Of a stretch of DNA of 18,300 nucleotides, positions 9,539 through 14,683 are shown piece by piece. The notes below the pieces were generated by a model, which did not search any database, had not been told where the DNA came from, and saw nothing but the letters and a program-made list of their open reading frames with translations. The first letter of the stretch is position 1, and the number at the start of each line of letters is the position of its first letter. Both the position numbers and the translations under genes were made by a program. Source of the stretch: CAZKTS01 sp964555735 (GTDB lineage Bacteria; Actinomycetota; Acidimicrobiia; IMCC26256; PALSA-555); contig CAZKTS010000122.1 of assembly GCA_964555735.1 (NCBI GenBank), positions 1-18,300 on the forward strand, given 5' to 3'.

Positions 9539-9958
9539 GTGGACGACGGGATCCTGCGAGTGTCGAGCACCTGCGTCGTGCCGCTCGCCGAGCTCGAGTG
9601 GCGTACCAGCCGTTCGGGCGGTCCGGGTGGCCAGCACGCCAACACCGCCGACACCCGGGTCGAGGTGCGCTTCGACATCGCCGGGTCCTCGTCGCTCGGG
9701 CCCCGCCAGCGGGCCCGCCTGCTCGAGCGGCTCGGGCCGGTGGTGACCGCGGTCGCCGCCGACTCGCGCTCCCAGGCCCGCAACCGGGAGGTGGCGCTCG
9801 AGCGGCTCCGCACCAAGCTCGAGGCGGCGTTGCGCGTGGATCCGCCGCGTCGGCCCACTCGGCCGTCGCGATCGGCGCGCGCGGCGCGGGTCGACTCGAA
9901 GCGGCGGCGGAGCGACGTCAAGCGCAACCGGCGACCGCCGCGTGGGGACGCCGATTGA
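9539..9958 (+). CDS. arfB: Ribosome-rescue peptidyl-tRNA hydrolase ArfB (YaeJ/ICT1-like)
   Basis: A 139-residue protein with only the class I release-factor catalytic domain. The GGQ motif sits in RSGGPGGQHANTADTRVE with GGQ at residues 30-32. A basic tail (from about residue 103: RRPTRPSRSARAARVDSKRR) matches the positively charged C-terminus that ArfB inserts into the empty mRNA channel of stalled ribosomes. Length is essentially that of E. coli ArfB. There is no codon-recognition domain, which rules out RF1 and RF2. ArfB hydrolyses the peptidyl-tRNA ester to free ribosomes stalled on mRNAs without a stop codon. The GTG start follows a -10 hexamer by six bases, suggesting a leaderless mRNA. 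The gene is divergent from the peptide-ABC operon, and the channel-like gene follows after 14 bp. Confidence 0.9.
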   Translation: MDDGILRVSSTCVVPLAELEWRTSRSGGPGGQHANTADTRVEVRFDIAGSSSLGPRQRARLLERLGPVVTAVAADSRSQARNREVALERLRTKLEAALRVDPPRRPTRPSRSARAARVDSKRRRSDVKRNRRPPRGDAD

Positions 9959-9972
9959 GGTCAGGATGAGGC

Positions 9973-11070
9973 GTGGACACCGTCGTCAGTGTGGTCTGTG
10001 TGGTCGGCGGTGTGGCCCTGATCGCGATCGTCCTCGACTCGGCGCTCCGCACGTTCGTCCTGCCTCGGGGTGTCCGCACGCCGCTCACGTTCGTCGTGTT
10101 CACCACGGTGCGGCAGGGGTTCAACCTCATCGCGCGCGAGAGCAAGTCCTACGAGGCGCGCGACCGGATCATGGCGCTGTACGCGCCGCTCGCGCTGCTC
10201 GGCCTCGTGGTCGTGTGGATCGTGCTCGTGCTCATCGGGTTCGCGGCGATCTACTACGGGCTCGTCACCGTGCGCGACTGGCGCGTCGCGTTCGAGCTGA
10301 GCGGCTCGTCGTTGTTCACGCTCGGCTTCGTGGTGCCGCCCGATGACCTCCCGAGCTTCCTGCTCGTGTTCACCGAGGCGGCGGTCGGCCTCGGCTTGTT
10401 CGCGCTCTTCGTCGCGTACCTCCCCACCATCTACAGCGCGTTCTCGCGCCGCGAGGTCGCGGTCGCGCAGCTCTCCACGCGCGCCGGCATCCCCCCGAGC
10501 GCGGTGGAGCTGCTCATCCGGTACCACTCCATCAACTGGACCGACCGGCTGCCCGAGCTCTGGGCCTCGTGGGAGCAGTGGTTCAACGAGCTCGAGGAGA
10601 CGCATACCTCGCTCGCGGTCCTGGTGTTCTTCCGCTCGCCCAACCCGCACCGTTCGTGGGTGACGTCGAGCGGCGCCGTGCTCGACGCCGCAGCCCTCGC
10701 CCAGTCGACGCTCTCCATCCCGTGGTCGCCGCAGGCCGGGCTCTGCATCCGGTCCGGCTATCTCGCGCTGCGCGAGATCGCGGACTTCTTCGATGTCACC
10801 CACGACGCCGATCCCGCGGCGACCGATCCCATCAGCATCGATCGCAGCGAGTTCGACGATGCCTACGAGCGCCTGGCCGCGGCCGGCGTGCCGGTGCGCC
10901 CGGACCGGGAGCGCGCCTGGCGCGACTTCTCCGGCTGGCGGGTGAACTACGACTCGGTGCTGCTCGCACTCGCAGGGATCACGATGGCGCCGTACGCGCC
11001 ATGGTCGTCGGACCGGTCGAGCTATCGGCGGCCCCGGCTCCTGGGCCGTCGGCGTCCGCCTCGCGGCTGA
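9973..11070 (+). CDS. Two-TM ion-channel-like membrane protein with degenerate selectivity filter
   Basis: The 365-residue protein has an N-terminal hydrophobic segment (about 4-22), a second at about 70-95, a re-entrant-loop-like stretch FELSGSSLFTLGFVVP (107-122) and another membrane helix at about 129-155. This TM-pore-TM order, and TLGF in the filter position, resemble bacterial 2TM potassium channels, but the canonical TVGYGD is not present. The remaining ~200 residues are soluble and presumably cytoplasmic (for example WTDRLPELWASWEQWFNELEETHTSLAVLVFF). I do not recognise this domain. The function is therefore unknown; ion conduction is an inference from topology. Start is GTG 9973, with AGGA six bases upstream and 14 bp after the arfB stop, so the two are probably co-transcribed. 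The last 92 bp overlap the 3' end of the esterase gene on the other strand. Confidence 0.82.
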   Translation: MDTVVSVVCVVGGVALIAIVLDSALRTFVLPRGVRTPLTFVVFTTVRQGFNLIARESKSYEARDRIMALYAPLALLGLVVVWIVLVLIGFAAIYYGLVTVRDWRVAFELSGSSLFTLGFVVPPDDLPSFLLVFTEAAVGLGLFALFVAYLPTIYSAFSRREVAVAQLSTRAGIPPSAVELLIRYHSINWTDRLPELWASWEQWFNELEETHTSLAVLVFFRSPNPHRSWVTSSGAVLDAAALAQSTLSIPWSPQAGLCIRSGYLALREIADFFDVTHDADPAATDPISIDRSEFDDAYERLAAAGVPVRPDRERAWRDFSGWRVNYDSVLLALAGITMAPYAPWSSDRSSYRRPRLLGRRRPPRG

Positions 11071-12259
11071 GGAGCCACGCGAGCCAACGGGAGACGCCCG
11101 CCACCGCCGCGTCGGCCCATTCGGAGTGGAAGACGTCGAAGGCGTGGGGTGCGCCGGTCAGCTCGACGTAGGTGACGTCGGTGCCGACCTCTCGGAGTGC
11201 GGCGACGAAGCGCCGGGCCTGGTCCACCGGTACGAGGTTGTCGATCGTCCCGTGCGTGATGAGGAACGGCGGCGCGCCGGGCCGCACCGTGTAGACGGGC
11301 GAGACAGCGCGGTACGCCGCCGGGTCGTCGGCGACGTTCACGCCCACGACACGAGCGCCGATCGCGCCGCCGAGGCGGCGACCGATGCGCCCCGGGCTGG
11401 AGAAGATCTGCTCGAGGTCGTAGACGCCGTACATCGGCACGCACCCGATCACCGACGTGTCGAGCGTCTCGAAGTCGGGTTGGTACCGAGGGTCGTTCGC
11501 GGTGAGCGCGACCATCGCCGCGAGATGGCCACCCGCCGATCCGCCGGTGACGACGACGCGGTCCGGATCGCCGCCGTGCTCCGCGATGTGCTCGCGGATC
11601 CAGCGCAGCGCGAGCTTCCCGTCGACGATCTGGTCGTGGATCGTCGTGCGGGGCGCGAGCCGGTAGTTGATCGCAACGCACACCCAGCCGGCCGCGGTGA
11701 GCGCCTGCATCAGCGGGCGGCCCTGGGTGTTCTTGGTGCCGACCGTCCACGCGCCGCCGTGGATCTGGAGCAGCACGGGTGCCGGGGCCGCCGGTCGGGG
11801 CGTCGGCCGGTAGACGTCGAGGAGGTGACGGCGCTTCATGCCGGGCGCGTACCGGAGGTTGCGCACGCGCTCGACGCCGTGCCTACCCATCCAGAACGGC
11901 GCGAAGACCGAGGTCGCCCGGCGGCGGGTCCTGGCCACGGTGCGGGCGTCGAGCGCGTTGAGCGCGCGGTCGAACGCCCCCGCGGCGCGGCGGGCGAGGA
12001 CGCGCTGGTAGGCGAGCGCGGCCATCGCGAGGAGCGCGAGGCCGAGGCCGACCCACCCGGGCCACGCGTCGAGCCCGCCGAGGGCGACGAGCACGGCGAC
12101 CGCGCCGCTGCCCACCAGGAGCCAGAAGCCGCTCAGCCCGGTGCCCAGCCAGGAGACGATGAAGACCGGGAGGAGCAGGCTCCAGTGGTCGACGGGGATC
12201 AGCGCCGGCACGCACAGCAGCGCCATCGCGAGCCCGATGCCGAACAGCGCCCAGTCCAC
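10979..12259 (-). CDS. Membrane-anchored alpha/beta-hydrolase, HSL-type esterase
   Basis: A 426-residue carboxylic-ester hydrolase. The catalytic part carries the hormone-sensitive-lipase family marks: oxyanion-hole HGGAW at 167-171, nucleophile Ser241 in GGSAGG, acid Asp340 in HGTIDNLVP and His372 in GAPHAFD. The first ~85 residues hold three hydrophobic segments (about 3-22, 26-48 and 50-83), so the enzyme is probably membrane-bound; the side on which the active site lies is not clear. A basic linker of ~60 residues joins the two parts. Natural substrate unknown; lipid or xenobiotic esters are possible. The GTG at 12259 has AGGGG six bases upstream. The gene follows the PIG-L gene by 29 bp, so the two are likely one operon. 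The C-terminal ~25 residues are Ala/Gly/Ser/Thr-rich and lie in the overlap with the channel gene. Confidence 0.9.
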   Translation of the reverse strand: MDWALFGIGLAMALLCVPALIPVDHWSLLLPVFIVSWLGTGLSGFWLLVGSGAVAVLVALGGLDAWPGWVGLGLALLAMAALAYQRVLARRAAGAFDRALNALDARTVARTRRRATSVFAPFWMGRHGVERVRNLRYAPGMKRRHLLDVYRPTPRPAAPAPVLLQIHGGAWTVGTKNTQGRPLMQALTAAGWVCVAINYRLAPRTTIHDQIVDGKLALRWIREHIAEHGGDPDRVVVTGGSAGGHLAAMVALTANDPRYQPDFETLDTSVIGCVPMYGVYDLEQIFSSPGRIGRRLGGAIGARVVGVNVADDPAAYRAVSPVYTVRPGAPPFLITHGTIDNLVPVDQARRFVAALREVGTDVTYVELTGAPHAFDVFHSEWADAAVAGVSRWLAWLLSREADADGPGAGAADSSTGPTTMARTAPS

Positions 12260-12261
12260 GG

Positions 12262-12284
12262 TCAGCCCCTGACCTCAGCCCCTG
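12262..12284. repeat. Short tandem direct repeat between the PIG-L and esterase genes
   Basis: TCAGCCCCTG occurs at 12262-12271 and 12275-12284 (plus strand), period 13. On the minus strand the copy nearer the esterase supplies its AGGGG ribosome-binding site. It may be a simple local duplication. Confidence 0.6.
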
Positions 12285-12288
12285 GCGG

Positions 12289-13089
12289 TCACCAGAGGGA
12301 GCGTTCGAGCTCGCCGCCCGGCTCGACGCCGCGATGGATGAACCACTCCCGGCCGAAGAAGTGCCGGAAGATGTCCTCCGGGATCGAGAGGAACCACGAC
12401 GACTCGTCGACCTGGCTCGCGTGGGCGGCCAGTGCGGCGCGCTTCGCGTCCACGTGCTCGCTCACATCGACCTCGGTGGTGATGTCGGCGGCGGGAACGC
12501 CGACGTCGAACTCCTCCCCGTCCTCGATGTCGCCCGGCAGCGGGATGCCCGCCGCCTTGGCCTGCTCGGCGAAGTCGTCGATCGCTCGTCGCGCCTCGTC
12601 CCGGTTGAGGGTGGCCTCGAAGACCCGAGGGGTCCCGGCGAGCTCGGCGGCACGGATCCCCACGCGGTGCACCTGGATGTGGTCCGGGTGGCCGTACCCG
12701 CCGCGCTCGTCGTAGACGGTGAGGATGCCGGCGTCCTCCTCGTCGAGGATCCGGGCGAGCCGGCCGGCGGCCTCGTCGACGTCGGCGGACCAGAAGGACC
12801 CGGGCGCGTCGTTCTCCGGCGTGCCGTCCATCCCGGAGTCGACGTAGCCGAGGAACTCCACCCGCGCGACGCCGAGCAGCTCGGCCGCCCGCGCCGTCTC
12901 GACCATGCGCCGTTCGGCGAGCGACTCGCCGTCGTCCAGGACCCCGTCGTCGACCTCGCCGTGCTCGCCGCGCGTCGCGAAGACGACCACCGTGCGGAGG
13001 CCGTCGGCTGCGGCCTTGGCGAGCGTGCCCCCGGTCTGGATGCACTCGTCGTCGGGGTGAGCGTGGAAGCTCACGAGGGTCTGCGGCAC
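12289..13089 (-). CDS. PIG-L family zinc deacetylase (MshB/Mca-like)
   Basis: A 266-residue metal-dependent N-deacetylase/amidase. The zinc site is clear: AHPDDE at 10-15 (His11 and Asp14 as ligands, Asp13 as general base) and GYGHPDHIQVH at 132-142, with His137 as the third ligand and His134 positioned for catalysis, as in MshB. ATRGEHGEVDDG and the C-terminal WFLSIPEDIFRHFFGREWF are familiar in actinobacterial relatives that act in mycothiol biosynthesis (MshB) or mycothiol-conjugate detoxification (Mca). I cannot choose between these or another PIG-L role by reading, so no symbol is given. GTG 13089 is chosen because the protein then begins MPQTLVSFHAHPDDE, the usual family start. An in-frame GTG at 13146 would add 19 basic residues and run into the Liv-type promoter. 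The gene is divergent from the Liv-type operon and upstream of the esterase. Confidence 0.9.
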   Translation of the reverse strand: MPQTLVSFHAHPDDECIQTGGTLAKAAADGLRTVVVFATRGEHGEVDDGVLDDGESLAERRMVETARAAELLGVARVEFLGYVDSGMDGTPENDAPGSFWSADVDEAAGRLARILDEEDAGILTVYDERGGYGHPDHIQVHRVGIRAAELAGTPRVFEATLNRDEARRAIDDFAEQAKAAGIPLPGDIEDGEEFDVGVPAADITTEVDVSEHVDAKRAALAAHASQVDESSWFLSIPEDIFRHFFGREWFIHRGVEPGGELERSLW

Positions 13090-13135
13090 CCCGCCATCGT
13101 CGCGCGCGCCGGCCCGACGGCTCCGCGTGACGACC

Positions 13136-13164
13136 CTGACACGCACGTCATTCCTGACTAGAGT
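13136..13164 (+). promoter_or_regulatory. Sigma-70-type promoter of the Liv-type operon
   Basis: CTGACA (13136-13141, five of six matches to TTGACA) is separated by 17 bases from TAGAGT (13159-13164). The predicted leader is about 43 bases, with GGGAG at 13204-13208 placed six bases before ATG 13215. The -10 is the same as in the peptide-ABC promoter. Confidence 0.7.
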
Positions 13165-13214
13165 GCGCGGCGCCGACCCGGGGGACGGGGCGGCTCGGAC
13201 GGGGGGAGCGCTCG

Positions 13215-14606
13215 ATGCGCCGATACGTGTCGCTGTTGGTGGTCGTACTCCTCGTGGCCTCGGCCGCGAGCGTCATCGGGACGGCTTCGGCCGGCGCCCA
13301 GGGCGAAGGTCGTCAAGGCGTGACCGGCAGCGAGATCCGCGTGGGCGGCCTCGCAAGCCCGCCGAGCGCGCTCAACGTGCCGTACCCGAGCGCGTTCGAC
13401 GGCGTGAAGGCCTACTTCGACAAGATCAACAAGGAGGGTGGCGTCTTCGGCAAGAAGCTGAAGCTCGTCGCCCAGCTCGACGACCAGGGCTCGCCGTCCG
13501 GCAACATCCGCGCCGCCCGCTCGCTCGTCGAGGAGAAGAAGGTCTTCGCGGTCCTCCCGATCTCGACCAACTCCTTCGCCGGTGGCACCTACCTCTCGCA
13601 GCAGGGCATCCCGTCGTTCGGGTACAACATCGACGCCGGGTACTGCGGCACGGTGGCGCAGGTCGACGCGATCTCCGATGCGACGATCGACCTCGCGGGC
13701 CCGAGCGGCACGTTCGAGACCTGCCCTCGCCTCAACCTCTTCGGTGAGAAGGGCTCGTTCCTCTGCTTCAAGTGCCCCGGCCTCGGCCCGGCCGTGCTCG
13801 CCAAGAACCTCGGCGTGAAGAAGGTCGCGCTGCTCACCTACAGCCACCCGAGCTCGGCGGCCTGTGGTGACGGCACCCGGGCGACGTTCCAGAAGTACGG
13901 GTTCGACATCGTCTTCGAGGACACTGCGCTGGCGTTCGGGTTCACCGACGCGAGCGACGACGCGCAAGAGATGAAGGACGCGGGGGTCGAGTTCGTCGCG
14001 ACCTGCATGGACTTCGGCGGTGCCTACAAGATCTCCCAGGAGCTCAAGCAGGCGGGCGCAGTGGGCGTGAAGTTCTACGCACCCGAGGGCTACCGCGACG
14101 ACACCATCGAGAAGTACGGCGACAACCTCAACGGCTGGATCTTCCGGCTCGGCTTCTACCCGTGGCAGGCGAAGAACCTCCCCGAGGGCACCAAGCAGTT
14201 CCTCGCCGCGATGAAGAAAGCCGGGGTGAGCCCGAGCGAGCAGGCCCAGGCCGGCTGGATCAACGCCATGCTCCTCGTCGAGGGCATCAAGCGGGCCGGT
14301 GAGAACTTCACCTGGCAGTCGGTCAACGACGCGATCAACAGCATCACCGACTGGGACGCCGACGGCATGACGCCGCCGATCAACTGGACGTCCGACGGCC
14401 ACGGCCCCGGCCGCGAAGGCTGCGACGCGTTCGTCGAGGCCAAGAACGGCAAGTTCGTGCCCCGGTTCGGCAAGCCCGGTCAGCCGTTCGTCTGCTACCC
14501 GGACAACCCGCAGCCGGCGAACCTGGACGAGCCGTTCTACCGCCCGCTGAAGGCAGGGGAGACGGTGCCGACGGCCGATCAGTCGTCGGCGGCTGCGTCG
14601 CAATAG
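13215..14606 (+). CDS. Branched-chain amino acid type ABC transporter substrate-binding protein
   Basis: A 463-residue extracytoplasmic receptor of the Peripla_BP_6/LivK type. A signal peptide (MRRYVSLLVVVLLVASAASV) is followed by a signal peptidase I-type site near TASA or AGA, with no lipobox cysteine. The mature protein starts with the family pattern VTGSEIRVGGLASPP and continues with AFDGVKAYFDKINKEGGVFGKKLKLV, a hallmark of LivK/UrtA/AmiC-like receptors. It has several cysteines (for example in CPRLNLF and CFKCPG) that could form disulfides. Ligand class is probably amino acids, amides or other small polar solutes and cannot be fixed further. ATG 13215 has a strong RBS and a good promoter upstream. 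It heads the Liv-type operon and is separated from the permease gene by 77 bp containing a hairpin. Confidence 0.93.
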   Translation: MRRYVSLLVVVLLVASAASVIGTASAGAQGEGRQGVTGSEIRVGGLASPPSALNVPYPSAFDGVKAYFDKINKEGGVFGKKLKLVAQLDDQGSPSGNIRAARSLVEEKKVFAVLPISTNSFAGGTYLSQQGIPSFGYNIDAGYCGTVAQVDAISDATIDLAGPSGTFETCPRLNLFGEKGSFLCFKCPGLGPAVLAKNLGVKKVALLTYSHPSSAACGDGTRATFQKYGFDIVFEDTALAFGFTDASDDAQEMKDAGVEFVATCMDFGGAYKISQELKQAGAVGVKFYAPEGYRDDTIEKYGDNLNGWIFRLGFYPWQAKNLPEGTKQFLAAMKKAGVSPSEQAQAGWINAMLLVEGIKRAGENFTWQSVNDAINSITDWDADGMTPPINWTSDGHGPGREGCDAFVEAKNGKFVPRFGKPGQPFVCYPDNPQPANLDEPFYRPLKAGETVPTADQSSAAASQ

Positions 14607-14614
14607 GGATCGGC

Positions 14615-14632
14615 GCGGTCACCGCAGACCGC
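14615..14632 (+). other. Intercistronic hairpin after the binding-protein gene
   Basis: GCGGTC (14615-14620) and GACCGC (14627-14632) form a perfect 6-bp stem with a 6-base loop, eight bases after the binding-protein stop. No T-tract follows. Hairpins here are known in other ABC operons to partially terminate or to protect the upstream mRNA, which would leave more binding protein than permease. That role is inferred. Confidence 0.5.
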
Positions 14633-14683
14633 TCGGCCTGACAACCAACCAGACCACGAACGCAGAGGCTCGGCGAAGCACCC

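Noticed and set aside
9539..11070. arfB plus channel-like gene as a dedicated new stress system
   Set aside because: Close spacing suggests co-transcription, but nothing in the sequences links ribosome rescue to ion flux. Adjacency alone is weak evidence in such a dense genome.
13158..14603. 481-residue open frame antisense to the Liv-type receptor
   Set aside because: Shadow frame with low-complexity charged composition. The receptor on the plus strand has a promoter, RBS, signal peptide and family motifs.
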